NCBI GenBank assembly: GCA_017161305.1
Contig: CP031518.1
Span: 1,240,001 to 1,304,000, forward strand
From: Treponema ruminis
GTDB lineage: Bacteria; Spirochaetota; Spirochaetia; Treponematales; Treponemataceae
Length of the DNA: 64,000 nt
Direction: 5' to 3'
Shown: positions 7,773 to 16,409 of the stretch, piece by piece
How the letters are laid out: each line of letters starts with the position of its first letter
Position numbering within the stretch: position 1 is the stretch's first letter
Translations under genes and position numbers: made by a program
The notes under the pieces: generated by a model
The model's input: the letters and a program-made list of their open reading frames with translations, nothing else
What the model was told of the DNA's origin: nothing
Databases searched by the model: none

Positions 7773-7979
7773 CTAAATGCTGTCCTCTAATTTTGCGGTC
7801 TTTTGCTCTTGTCTTTTTTCTGCTTCGAGTCTTGCCTTTTCTATCAGCTCTTCATAGCCTCTGAGTGCGGCAAACGGCATGAAAATTTTGGCACGACTTG
7901 ACAATGGCATTTTTGCTCTGGTCGTTGAACCTTTGTATTCGTAGTCAATTATGTCATCATAATTCTTTTTTATCGTCAT
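7773..7979 (-). CDS. Small protein paired with Y-family polymerase
   Basis: 68 residues containing RAKIFMPFAALRGYEELI, a motif I know from short conserved proteins (YolD-like in position, not in proof) encoded directly after UmuC/DinB-type polymerases. Its ATG overlaps the polymerase stop codon by four bases (ATGA), so the two are translationally coupled. The C-terminus is a charged helix (KARLEAEKRQEQKTAK). Likely an accessory factor in translesion synthesis or its control; not proven. Confidence 0.75.
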   Translation of the reverse strand: MTIKKNYDDIIDYEYKGSTTRAKMPLSSRAKIFMPFAALRGYEELIEKARLEAEKRQEQKTAKLEDSI

Positions 7980-9340
7980 GCCCTGTGCCCTCCAATCTGT
8001 TCATTCCGCTGTCGCAGGGTAGCACCTTCCTCATAATCACTGGCTTTTAAAATCGCATTCTTTCCAAACTTGCTCTGGATTTTGAGCATCGTATCTTGAA
8101 GAGACATTTCTCGTTTCTGTGCATTTACATCCGTGAACAAATCAATCTGTTCTTCTTTTTGTGAAATTACATTATCAGCACTTATGTTAATCCGTCGTAT
8201 AAAAAGATTTTTGTCGGTCACACGGTCAAAAACTGAAAGCATGCCTTCGCTTATTTTCTGCAAAGATGCGGTCGCTGGGGTAATTCTAATTGAACCGTGA
8301 GTGGCTTTTGGTGCAGGGCGTCCGTAAAAATCCATCTCAACTGCACCATGATAATCATCAGTTATTGAAATACGGTCGTATGAAATGTAAAGTCCAAAAA
8401 GGTCAGAAGCCAGTTGTTCTGATTTTAAGTTTTGAGCCAAGACCTCAGCCATTTCACGCACGACAATCCGAGCTTTTTCATTGGTGTACGGTTCTTGCAG
8501 GACTTGTCCTTCGCTTATGCTTTTATTAGAAGTCTTGTAGTCCTTTATATGTTTTATGGTGCAAGGCTCTAATCCCCATGCGTGGTCAATTAAAATCTCC
8601 GCATCAATGCCGAACATTTTATAGAGAACGTCTTCATTCCGTAAAGATTGACGGACAATATCCCCCATTGTGTAAAGTCCGAGCTTTGAAAGTCGGTTCG
8701 CAGTTCCGTTTCCTATTCTCCAGAAGTCTGTTATCGGAGTATGATTCCAGAGCTGCTGTCTGTACTCTTTTACAGAGAGACTTGCAATTCGAACTCCATC
8801 CTCGTCAGCTTCAACGTGCTTTGCAACAATGTCCATAGCAATTTTACATAAAAAAAGATTTGGTGCGATTCCAGCTGTAGCAGTTATTCCAGTCTGGCTC
8901 AAAATGTCTTTTATTACTTTCCGGACTAAGGATTGTGCATCAATACTATAAAGTGTGAGGTATGAAGTCGCATCAATAAAAACCTCATCAATGCTGTATA
9001 CATGAATGTCGTCTGGACTGAAGTATTTGAGGTAAATGCCGTAAATGCGGGCTGAGTATTCAAGATACAGAGCCATGCGGGGCTTAGCAATAATGTAATC
9101 AAGCTCTTTTCCTGTGCGAGCTTTTACTTCCTTTGCTTTCTGGACGACTTCAAACAGTCGGCTTCTACCAGAAAGTCCGTAAGCCTTCAAAGCAGGTGTT
9201 ACGGCCAGACAAATTGTCTTTTCTGTTCTGGACTCATCAGCAACGACAAGTTTTGTGGTCAAAGGGTCGAGTCCTCGCTCAACGCACTCAACGGAGGCGT
9301 AGAAAGATTTGAGGTCGATTGCGAGGTATGTCTTCTCCAT
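7976..9340 (-). CDS. Y-family DNA polymerase (UmuC/DinB type)
   Basis: 454 residues. N-terminal catalytic motifs YLAIDLKSFYASVECVERG (first metal-binding Asp and steric gate region) and VYSIDEVFIDAT (SIDE motif) identify a translesion polymerase. The following TAGIAPNLFLCKIAMD segment and the HhH-like RIGNGTANRLSKLGLYTMGDI are typical. The C-terminal little-finger region is longer than in DinB and resembles UmuC/ImuB-like enzymes of Firmicutes. A TAAAAT box lies 7 nt before the ATG and there is no ribosome site, so the mRNA may be leaderless. No LexA box was recognised. Confidence 0.9.
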   Translation of the reverse strand: MEKTYLAIDLKSFYASVECVERGLDPLTTKLVVADESRTEKTICLAVTPALKAYGLSGRSRLFEVVQKAKEVKARTGKELDYIIAKPRMALYLEYSARIYGIYLKYFSPDDIHVYSIDEVFIDATSYLTLYSIDAQSLVRKVIKDILSQTGITATAGIAPNLFLCKIAMDIVAKHVEADEDGVRIASLSVKEYRQQLWNHTPITDFWRIGNGTANRLSKLGLYTMGDIVRQSLRNEDVLYKMFGIDAEILIDHAWGLEPCTIKHIKDYKTSNKSISEGQVLQEPYTNEKARIVVREMAEVLAQNLKSEQLASDLFGLYISYDRISITDDYHGAVEMDFYGRPAPKATHGSIRITPATASLQKISEGMLSVFDRVTDKNLFIRRINISADNVISQKEEQIDLFTDVNAQKREMSLQDTMLKIQSKFGKNAILKASDYEEGATLRQRNEQIGGHRA

Positions 9341-9415
9341 TTATTTTATTTTAGCATAAAAGCAGTAATTTGACGACACGGTTCCAGCCAGGACAAAGAG
9401 TTTTCAAGCCAATGT

Positions 9416-10270
9416 TTAGGCTTTTACATAATCACACTGGCAGCCTTTTGTATCAAGCTTGCAGGTAAAGAGACAGCCGTCATGTTCGCCGGTCTGTCCC
9501 TGGCCGGAAGTCGTGATAAAAAGAGTGTCCAGATTGTCGCCCATAAAGCAGCAGGATGTAACGTTCTGTGCATCTACATTGACTCTTGCCAGCAGGCTTC
9601 CGTCCTTTGAGCTCCTGCATTCAATTCTTCTTCCGCCCCAGATTGCAACCCAGAGATTATCTTCGGAGTCGATGCACATTCCGTCAGAAACGCCGTTTTC
9701 CACCTTGAATAAAACTTTTCGGTTTGAAATTTCACCGGTGGCCAGGTCGTAATCATATGAGAAAACTGCGTATTGCAGGGAATCTGAAAAATAAAACTTT
9801 TTGCGGTCGCTGCTCCAGGCCATTCCGTTAGAGATTTTTGTATCAGCCTGCTTGCAGCTTACTTTTCCCTTGTCCAGACAGAAAAGATTTCCGCTTGCCT
9901 GATGATTATCGTCATTTACAGAAGAACCGAACCAGAGCCGGCCAGCAGGATCTGCCTTTGCATCATTTGAACGCTGGTAGGCCTCATAATATTCAGAAAG
10001 ATTTTTTATGAGCGAAGCTTTTTCGCCGTCAAGAAGATAAATGCCGTCACTTCCTGCAACAAGATAGCTTCCTTCTTTTTCAGAAGGAACTGCTGCCCCA
10101 ATCGGCTTGTCAAAAGTAAAAGACTTCTTTACACCATCAGGCCCCTGTGTAAAAAGTCTGCCTTTTGAAATATCAACCCAGGAAAGAGTCTTCGTGCGTG
10201 AATCATAAAAGGGCGACTCTCCAAGCTGGTATTTTTCTGTGGAATAAACTTCTGCAGTGTAGGTTTTCAT
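9416..10270 (-). CDS. SMP-30/gluconolactonase-like protein
   Basis: 284 residues, six-bladed beta-propeller of the SMP-30/LRE family. Visible: LGESPFYDSRTKTLSWVDI (metal-ligand Glu), SNDAKADPAGRLWFGS (Asn-Asp site), ISNGMAWSSDRKKFYFSDS and NGVSDGMCIDSEDNLWVAIWGG, all characteristic. Such enzymes hydrolyse sugar lactones using one divalent metal. Starts with an AGGAGG site. No sugar genes are adjacent, so the substrate is open. Confidence 0.88.
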   Translation of the reverse strand: MKTYTAEVYSTEKYQLGESPFYDSRTKTLSWVDISKGRLFTQGPDGVKKSFTFDKPIGAAVPSEKEGSYLVAGSDGIYLLDGEKASLIKNLSEYYEAYQRSNDAKADPAGRLWFGSSVNDDNHQASGNLFCLDKGKVSCKQADTKISNGMAWSSDRKKFYFSDSLQYAVFSYDYDLATGEISNRKVLFKVENGVSDGMCIDSEDNLWVAIWGGRRIECRSSKDGSLLARVNVDAQNVTSCCFMGDNLDTLFITTSGQGQTGEHDGCLFTCKLDTKGCQCDYVKA

Positions 10271-10335
10271 AAATCCTCCTAAATTGTTACACTTTCATTT
10301 TCCATTTTGCAATGCTCCCCTGCTCCAATTTTCCT

Positions 10336-11445
10336 TTATTCTTTTACCTCTATTCCCATATTTTGCAGGTATCTTCTGGTTGTATTAAGAGTCGTATGTT
10401 TTAAAAGCTTTTGAATTTTTTTCAAATCATGAGTTTTTTCATATATTTTTCGAATGGCGAGCCAGCGGAAATTTTTTAAAGCATAGTGGGCTGAAATTTT
10501 CTTTTCATTGTAGAGGGCCTTTATTTTTTTTACGATGGCATTATCGATTGAATGTAAATTTATCTCGTGGTTTGAATAATACAATTCTCCATAGCCAGGA
10601 CCGTCGGCAGCATTCTCCGGGGCTTCTGATATAATATCATTCAGCCAGAAGTCAAATAATAAATCGTTATACCAGGCCGGATGGGTTAAATATTCATAAT
10701 ACCCGGCTCGTCCATAATGAGATGTGTCAGGAATTTCAGAATCAGAAACTATTACCCTTGAGTCTTCGTGTTCAGGTACATTAGACCATAAATCTTCCTT
10801 TGTATAACAGAAAGCGGCTGTAATCGGATTTGCAGAATTCTCGTTTTCAATTACATATTCCGTGTAGCCAAAACTTAAATCATAAAGATCGGTCAGGTTA
10901 TAGCCTTTTTCGACTGTAATTGCAAAAACTACGGCCTGGTTTCGGGGTAATGCGGAAAGAATTGTCTGGATGTCTTCTTCACTTGGAAGTATGTCCTCTG
11001 ACTTAGAATTATAATCGATTTTTCCAAGTTCTATTTTTTCAAAGGGGTTCTTAACAACTTTCAGCTGATTTTCTTGCTTGAGGAATTTATAAAACTGATT
11101 GATTCTTGATAATTCAACCCTGACAGAACTGAAGGATTTTCCGGCTCCATATTCGGCACTGATGAAATCTCTTATGTCTTTTTGTGTAATTGAAAAAAAG
11201 TCGAAATTTTTCTCCCTGCCGTATTCAATGAACTGTCGGATTGCCGTCTCCGTAACCTTTTTATAAGTGTCTTTTACTGAATCTAAAAAGAGCAGGACAA
11301 GTTGGTCTGTTGAAAGAGACTTTTTCTCAACCGAAAGGGTGTTTTTCAGGATAAGCCAAAAATCATCTTTTTCACTATCTGACAATTCGAGCAGGGCCGG
11401 AAAGTTTTTACGGATTTCCTGTGAGATTTGAAAAAAATCAATCAT
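10336..11445 (-). CDS. Tyrosine recombinase-like protein, degenerate active site
   Basis: 369 residues. Residues about 50-130 look like a SAM-like core-binding domain (TAIRQFIEYGREKNFDFFSITQKDIRDFISAE ... SRINQFYKFL). The C-terminus (HYALKNFRWLAIRKIYEKTHDLKKIQKLLKHTTLNT followed by TRRYL) matches the HxLR-box, KLLGH-box and tyrosine of integrases. However, the first catalytic Arg position reads GYNLTDL instead of GLRxSEL, and the HxxR Arg is Lys. An insert of ~90 residues lies between these boxes. The protein may bind DNA without cleaving it, or be decaying. It is divergent from the second AAA+ gene at 11586. Confidence 0.65.
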   Translation of the reverse strand: MIDFFQISQEIRKNFPALLELSDSEKDDFWLILKNTLSVEKKSLSTDQLVLLFLDSVKDTYKKVTETAIRQFIEYGREKNFDFFSITQKDIRDFISAEYGAGKSFSSVRVELSRINQFYKFLKQENQLKVVKNPFEKIELGKIDYNSKSEDILPSEEDIQTILSALPRNQAVVFAITVEKGYNLTDLYDLSFGYTEYVIENENSANPITAAFCYTKEDLWSNVPEHEDSRVIVSDSEIPDTSHYGRAGYYEYLTHPAWYNDLLFDFWLNDIISEAPENAADGPGYGELYYSNHEINLHSIDNAIVKKIKALYNEKKISAHYALKNFRWLAIRKIYEKTHDLKKIQKLLKHTTLNTTRRYLQNMGIEVKE

Positions 11446-11504
11446 GCCTAAAGAATATATTAATTATAAAACAAAATCAATATACCACGTTAATTTAAAA
11501 AGCC

Positions 11505-11533
11505 TTGACAAATGAAAAATGTGCCCCTATACT
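11505..11533 (+). promoter_or_regulatory. Consensus sigma-70 promoter
   Basis: TTGACA (11505-11510), 17-bp spacer and TATACT (11528-11533) upstream of the AAA+ gene at 11586, leaving a leader of about 45 nt with AGGAGG ribosome site. Confidence 0.8.
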
Positions 11534-11585
11534 AAATCAAAATAACGCTGAATATCGTATCACAAAATAAAGAAGGAGGCCTTTT

Positions 11586-12971
11586 ATGCTTGATACTGTT
11601 GAGGTTAAGGAATTTCAGGATGATTACTGTTTGATAACAATTAAATATAATACCGGAGCTTATATTGATTATAAAATTGACATTGAGACTTTAAAAAATG
11701 AAGATGAAGATGCTCCAGGCCGCGCTATTCATGCAGCAATATCTCTGGGAAAGCAAGTTTTTGATTTTCACAGAGAGGATGGATTTACTGAAGAACTGGA
11801 TTATCGCTCTCTTATTATGACACTTGCAAAAGTCCTGGATAATTACAGTGAATTATATATGCAGGAAGAAGCAGAAGAAGAGGAAGCGTCATCTGATTTG
11901 GACGAGTCTGATGAATTTGACAATTTGGAATACCTGAATCACCTGGGAGAACTTACAAAAGAGCAGAATAAAGAGCCTCCTTTGTTTGATGAAGAAAAGT
12001 TCAGGCGTTTATATCCCTCTCTGGATGAGAAAAAAGAAAATGATTTAAAAATACAGAAAATTCATGATGCACTTTCCGGCTCCCCTGAATATAAGGAATA
12101 TACTGAGGAATATATTGACGGGATGCAGAAAATCTTTGACATGTACCCGAATTTTAAGGAATATTCAGACATCTTCATTCCGCCAAAAGAACTTCTAGGC
12201 ATCAGGACTGACAGGGTAATACGAATGGATAATATCCTTATCGTCGGAAAACCTTCCTGCGGAAAATCGTCCTTTGTTAACAGAATTTGCGAAATATATA
12301 AAAATTTCTACCGGATAAGTCTTGGAAATGGATCCGTAAATTTTACTTTGATGGGCGATGATAAAGGTTATGATAAAAGTGATTGCGGTGATATCTTGCG
12401 CTCAATGTTTAAAAAGGATGATGCTCCGATTGCAAATCCTCTGGTTATTCTGGATGAAATTGACAAGGTCAGCTATTCGAGCGGACTGGCTTCTGATTTT
12501 TCAGGAACATTTTCGATCTTGCTTGAAAAGAATAATGCCAAATACTTTTCTGACAATTTTTTTAAGGTCGAGGTAGATGCTTCCAACATAAATTATATTG
12601 CCATTGCCAATGATATTTCCGGGATTCCAGAGCATGTATTGAGCCGCTTCCCGATAAAGATTTTTGTCCGTGATTATACAGAGGAAGAAATAGAAACTAT
12701 AGTATTGGACAATCAATACAGGGAATGGATTGATAAAAATAAGATTTGCGTCAATGCCGTGCCCCCTGTGATACCTAAGAAAACCAGAAAACTGATTTTC
12801 GAGTGCAGTCATGGGCATCCCAGGGAAGTTCCTGCCGTGTTAACAAGAATCGCAGTAAAATCCATAAAAAATTCCTTTGCTTCTTTCAGACTGCCGGAAA
12901 AAGCAGCGAATGAAATGCGCCGTTTGTTTGATTCCGGAAATCAGTCTAAAAGCAGGAAAATCGGATTTTAA
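11586..12971 (+). CDS. Lon-like AAA+ ATPase, paralogue of 2683-3813
   Basis: 461 residues. Residues 1-150 form a unique N-terminal region with an acidic stretch (94-110). Then comes a part shared with the 2683 protein (IHDALSGSPEYKEYT / VFTKLTGSPKYILAD), Walker A GKPSCGKS at 221-228, Walker B VILDEIDK with D290-E291, and the Lon-like series ILLEKNNAKYFSDNF, INYIAIANDI, SRFPI. No peptidase domain. Strong promoter at 11505-11533 and AGGAGG site. The extra N-terminal domain may bind a different partner. It converges with the ArsC-like gene. Confidence 0.8.
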   Translation: MLDTVEVKEFQDDYCLITIKYNTGAYIDYKIDIETLKNEDEDAPGRAIHAAISLGKQVFDFHREDGFTEELDYRSLIMTLAKVLDNYSELYMQEEAEEEEASSDLDESDEFDNLEYLNHLGELTKEQNKEPPLFDEEKFRRLYPSLDEKKENDLKIQKIHDALSGSPEYKEYTEEYIDGMQKIFDMYPNFKEYSDIFIPPKELLGIRTDRVIRMDNILIVGKPSCGKSSFVNRICEIYKNFYRISLGNGSVNFTLMGDDKGYDKSDCGDILRSMFKKDDAPIANPLVILDEIDKVSYSSGLASDFSGTFSILLEKNNAKYFSDNFFKVEVDASNINYIAIANDISGIPEHVLSRFPIKIFVRDYTEEEIETIVLDNQYREWIDKNKICVNAVPPVIPKKTRKLIFECSHGHPREVPAVLTRIAVKSIKNSFASFRLPEKAANEMRRLFDSGNQSKSRKIGF

Positions 12972-13005
12972 TATGCGGCTATGAGGATTGTAATCGTCTC
13001 GCCCC

Positions 13006-13368
13006 TTACTTCCAGCCTTCCCAGGTTTTCTGGGCGAGACCGACTGTTGCCGCATTCTTTCCGTTCCGGCAGACCGGCTGCTTCATCAGTTTGAGCTGAT
13101 TTTCAAAGAGTTTATCGGCTTTTTCGCTGTCATCAAGATAAGCAATGCTCGCGTAATCCTTTGATTTTTTGTCAGTCATTTCTTCGATGGCGTCGGCCCT
13201 GCTTCCGAGCGTGCGGGCAAGCGAATCCAAAACGCTGTCGAACTCACCCCGGCTCATTTCCTTTTCTTTTAAGTCCACAAACTGAACCGGAATCCGGCGC
13301 TCTGCAAACCATCTCTGAGCTGTCTTTACATCAAAGCTTTTCAAAGTTCCAAAAATCTGAATCATCAT
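13006..13368 (-). CDS. ArsC/Spx family protein
   Basis: 120 residues with the ArsC-like thioredoxin fold pattern: MIQIFGTLKSFDVKTAQRWFAERRIPVQFVDL, R-rich middle and a C-terminal QPVCRNGKNAATVGLAQKTWEGW. The usual N-terminal redox cysteine (K-N/S-C-D) is replaced: the loop reads LKSFD. This fits the YffB/Spx-like branch and makes classical arsenate reduction unlikely. Starts at the first of two consecutive ATG codons behind AGGGCAGA. No arsenic genes nearby. Confidence 0.82.
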   Translation of the reverse strand: MMIQIFGTLKSFDVKTAQRWFAERRIPVQFVDLKEKEMSRGEFDSVLDSLARTLGSRADAIEEMTDKKSKDYASIAYLDDSEKADKLFENQLKLMKQPVCRNGKNAATVGLAQKTWEGWK

Positions 13369-13404
13369 TCTGCCCTATCAATAAAAATTTTACTTTCTTC
13401 TATT

Positions 13405-13965
13405 TTAACATGATACCCGCTTCAAATAAACTCCCCCGTTCTCTTTCAGCCACTTGTCGCATCTTTTGTAATCAGGAAAGACACGTTCGATTTCAGCGTA
13501 AAATTCTTTCGAGTGATTCATGTGACGGCGGTGACAGAGTTCATGAACGACGACACTGTCCAGAATTTCTTCCGGCATAATGACAAGCAGGCAGTTAAAA
13601 TTCAGATTTCCCTTTGACGAGCAGCTTCCCCAGCGGGAACTTTGCAGCCTTATGGCAATTTTTCCGTAAGTGACTCCAATCTTTTTCGCCCAGAAGTCTA
13701 CCCTCTCAGGAATTATCTTCCGTGCCTTTTTTCTAATTTCCTTTATTTCATCAGCAGAAAGAAGACCTAGAGAGGCCGCTTTTTCCTCTTCCTGATTCTG
13801 TTTTTCCAGATGCTTTTTAATCCAGTCCTTTTTTGAAAGAAGAAATTCCTGCACCTTGCCTTCACTGATTCCATATGGAGCCTTAACGAGAACCCGGTTT
13901 TCACCAAGAAGACTGACTGAAATTGACCGCCGCCTGGATTTTTGAATGATGTAAGTAATTTCCAT
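13405..13965 (-). CDS. YgjP-like metal-dependent hydrolase (DUF45)
   Basis: 186 residues. Contains the zinc-peptidase motif VVHELCHRRHMNHSKEFY (HExxH plus downstream His) in the context RLQSSRWGSCSSKGNLNFN, the hallmark of DUF45/YgjP-like SprT-related metallopeptidases. N-terminal beta-rich part (RRRSISVSLLGENRVLVKAPYG) also matches. Soluble. It is 8 bp from the next gene upstream (13974-14900), so both share an operon. Confidence 0.88.
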   Translation of the reverse strand: MEITYIIQKSRRRSISVSLLGENRVLVKAPYGISEGKVQEFLLSKKDWIKKHLEKQNQEEEKAASLGLLSADEIKEIRKKARKIIPERVDFWAKKIGVTYGKIAIRLQSSRWGSCSSKGNLNFNCLLVIMPEEILDSVVVHELCHRRHMNHSKEFYAEIERVFPDYKRCDKWLKENGGVYLKRVSC

Positions 13966-13973
13966 GCTTGCCC

Positions 13974-14900
13974 CTAAAACAAATCCAGCATTGAATCCAG
14001 ATAAATCGCCTCGCGGACTTCAAGCTGATGATCCGGCTTCGTCATATAATATAGAAGAAACTCTAACACTATGGCAGAACCAAGCCCGCGACCTTCAATC
14101 TTGAAGTTGGAAAATCCCATCGGAAGATATGTCTTTTGAATATCCTGAATGCCGATAAAGCCCGGATTTTTCATGGCAAGGGAAAATCGGTAGCCTCCGG
14201 CCGCATCCGCTGAAGCGCACTTGTGGTCCGCAACATCCTGACCGAGATTTTTTCGGCTGACATTTTCATAGCAGGCCTTTCGTTCCTTGCAGCCGAAATT
14301 ACAGCACTCGTTACAGAGGAATTCTACCTTATCTTTTTGACTCTGGTTGAGAGCAGAAAGCCTTTCAAAAGATTTATTGAGGCGGAAATCAGGCACTACA
14401 TATTCGAATTCCGGCCGATTCAGTTCCCTTTCAAAGTCGTCGAAATTTGTAAGCACCTTAGTCGTAGAAGAAACAAGATAAAATTCCGGGAATTTCGCTT
14501 TTAAATAAGTGAGCAGCAAATCTGAATGAAGGATTACCCCGCTCTTTTCCTTGGCTCCCGAAAAAAGCCGGCAAAGTTCATTGCACTTTTTGTCTGCCAG
14601 ATGCTCTTCCTGCAAAAGAGAATTGCTGAAGGTCAGCCGGGCGGAAATTCCGTATTCATTCATAAGAGAAAGGACGTTCTTTGCATCAGCTTCTCCAAAT
14701 CCTGCCCTGCCCCCGCCCCACAGACAGTCCATGGGCGCTCCATAAATCGAGGCGATGTCACACCATTCGTAAAACCAGTCGCGGTGATTGCGCCACAAAG
14801 GAAGAAAGACCTTGTAGAGTTCGTAAAATTCAAAGAGACCGGGAAGATGATAGCGTGCGCCAGGAACCTGAGTCGGACTTTTACTTTTCATTGCTGCCAT
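13974..14900 (-). CDS. Cys-rich TIM-barrel-like protein
   Basis: 308 residues. A cysteine cluster (FLCNECCNFGCKERKACYENVSR, near residues 195-217) and the ending FKIEGRGLGSA resemble the metal-binding region and KIEGR motif of U32-type peptidases/hydroxylases, though the protein is shorter and lacks other U32 hallmarks. The N-terminal half (LPGLFEFYELYKVF, GRAGFGEADAKNVLSLMNEYGISARLTFSNSLL) suggests a barrel scaffold with an NSLL loop. Cofactor may be an iron-sulfur cluster (inference). It lies between the hydrolase and the P1 peptidase, with very short gaps. Confidence 0.55.
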   Translation of the reverse strand: MAAMKSKSPTQVPGARYHLPGLFEFYELYKVFLPLWRNHRDWFYEWCDIASIYGAPMDCLWGGGRAGFGEADAKNVLSLMNEYGISARLTFSNSLLQEEHLADKKCNELCRLFSGAKEKSGVILHSDLLLTYLKAKFPEFYLVSSTTKVLTNFDDFERELNRPEFEYVVPDFRLNKSFERLSALNQSQKDKVEFLCNECCNFGCKERKACYENVSRKNLGQDVADHKCASADAAGGYRFSLAMKNPGFIGIQDIQKTYLPMGFSNFKIEGRGLGSAIVLEFLLYYMTKPDHQLEVREAIYLDSMLDLF

Positions 14901-14906
14901 GCCCGC

Positions 14907-15881
14907 CTAACGACAGAATTTCAAGAATTCTTCATCGCTGATTTTTGAGTTTACAATGGCATTTTCTATTGCCTGAGCCATTACTTCTGCCGCAAGACTT
15001 CCGACGGCATTTATATCAGCCTTGATCGTACCTGTGCTTGCCGCGTAAATCGTGTCACCGTCCGCCATTGTTGCGACCGGACGGATGCAGCGTGAATAGG
15101 CAGTTCGCGTCATCGAAGCAATTTTTGTCAGCTCAGCCTTTGAAAATTCAGCATTTGTGATTACGGCTCCGATTGTCGTGTTTCCAGTAAACATGTCGCG
15201 CGGAGTCAGATTTTCACAGAGGGCTTCAAGGCAGTCCTCATAATTTTTCCGGTCAAGCGAATGTAAGCCGGCGATTTTCTTTCCCTGTGGCGAATAAATA
15301 TCTCCCAAAGCATTTACGCAGACCGCCACCGCAATAAAAAGCCCGCCAGTCTTTATCGCATGAATTCCAAATCCTGATTTGTCGCCCCTGGCCGTTCCCC
15401 GGATTTTTCCTACCGTAGCCCCGATTCCACAGCCGACATTCCCCTGCAAGTCGCTCGTTTCCTTAAGCGCTGAAAGGCAGGCCTCATAGCCCATTTTTGC
15501 ATCCGGCCGGACATCAGGTTTTCCGTAATTCAAGTCAAAAATATCAGACTGGCAGACAAGAGGCACAAGAGAAAATCCTGTATCATAGCCGATTTTCTTT
15601 TCTTCAAGGCATTTCATTACACCATCGGAAGCCGCAAGTCCATACGCAGAACCGCCGCCCAGCACAATAGCATTGATTCGATTTTCCGCCGTCAAAGGAA
15701 GGGTAAGCGGAGTTTCCCGGGAAGCAGGTCCTCCCCCGCTGATGTCACAGCCGGCAAGAGCTCCCTTTGGAAAATAAATCACAGTAAGACCAGTTTTAGC
15801 GTCAAAGTCACTCTGGTGGCCAATATTGAAGTCAGAGATTTCTTTTATCGAGCAAGAATTTTTATTAACAAAACTTTCCAT
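14907..15881 (-). CDS. P1 family peptidase (aminopeptidase/D-esterase)
   Basis: 324 residues from ATG 15881. The open frame continues 61 codons upstream, but that extension runs through the csoR promoter and does not look like the family, so the later start is preferred. DmpA/S58-type motifs: GGGPASRETPLT, GGGSAYGLAASDGV, GNVGCGIGATVGK, and GNTTIGAVITNAEF, where the second Thr of NTT aligns with the autocatalytic nucleophile. C-terminal MADGDTIYAAST is also characteristic. Such enzymes release N-terminal residues or cleave D-Ala esters and act in the cytoplasm. Confidence 0.88.
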   Translation of the reverse strand: MESFVNKNSCSIKEISDFNIGHQSDFDAKTGLTVIYFPKGALAGCDISGGGPASRETPLTLPLTAENRINAIVLGGGSAYGLAASDGVMKCLEEKKIGYDTGFSLVPLVCQSDIFDLNYGKPDVRPDAKMGYEACLSALKETSDLQGNVGCGIGATVGKIRGTARGDKSGFGIHAIKTGGLFIAVAVCVNALGDIYSPQGKKIAGLHSLDRKNYEDCLEALCENLTPRDMFTGNTTIGAVITNAEFSKAELTKIASMTRTAYSRCIRPVATMADGDTIYAASTGTIKADINAVGSLAAEVMAQAIENAIVNSKISDEEFLKFCR

Positions 15882-15984
15882 ATTATATGCCCCATTATCA
15901 CTCGAATCATGACAAAATACAAGGTTTATCCGGTACATGGTCTTCCGGCTCGGAAAGGAAAGGGGCGTATTAGTTAGCAGCCTA

Positions 15985-16041
15985 TTGACATATACCCCCA
16001 GAGGGTATATACTCCTGTCAATTGATACCCCCAAGGGGTAT
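15985..16041 (+). promoter_or_regulatory. csoR promoter with two CsoR operators
   Basis: TTGACA (15985-15990), 17-bp spacer and TATACT (16008-16013). The spacer is itself an operator, TATACCC-N5-GGGTATA (15991-16009). A second dyad, ATACCCC-N3-GGGGTAT (16025-16041), lies between the predicted transcript start and the AGGAGG-like site. G/C-tract dyads flanked by AT are typical CsoR sites, so the copper operon is self-repressed and released by Cu(I). Confidence 0.85.
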
Positions 16042-16055
16042 GCTACGGAGGAATT

Positions 16056-16400
16056 ATGGCTCACGATTGCTGCAACACAGAAATAAATGAAGAATCAACC
16101 GGCGAATGCCCGTACTGTTCAGGCAAACATAAAGACCGCGAAGACAGCGAAAAAAAGGACCTGATGAACCGGCTCAAGCGGATTGAAGGTCAGGTGCGCG
16201 GTGTTGAAGGAATGCTCGAAAGCGGCGCTTACTGCACTGACATTCTCATGCAGGTTTCGGCAATTTCATGCGCCCTCAACAGCTTCAACAAGGTTCTTCT
16301 CGGAAACCACGTCAAAACCTGCGTTGCCGAAAACATCCGCTCAGGAAACGATGAAGTTATCGATGAACTCGTAACGACTCTGCAAAAACTGATGAAGTAA
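16056..16400 (+). CDS. csoR: Copper-sensing repressor CsoR
   Basis: 114 residues. The all-helical CsoR/RcnR core (LMNRLKRIEGQVRGVEGMLESGAYCTDIL) carries the Cu(I) set Cys60, His85 and Cys89 with the canonical 25 and 4 spacings. An additional N-terminal Cys-rich segment (HDCCN, CPYCSGKH) precedes the core and is often seen in CsoR of anaerobes. CGGAGG ribosome site. Holds its own operators directly upstream and is followed nine bases later by copA. Confidence 0.93.
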   Translation: MAHDCCNTEINEESTGECPYCSGKHKDREDSEKKDLMNRLKRIEGQVRGVEGMLESGAYCTDILMQVSAISCALNSFNKVLLGNHVKTCVAENIRSGNDEVIDELVTTLQKLMK

Positions 16401-16409
16401 GGAGCTGGA

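Noticed and set aside
14881..16064. Longer start (385 residues) for the P1 peptidase
   Set aside because: The extension crosses the csoR promoter and operators and lacks family similarity; ATG 15881 is better.
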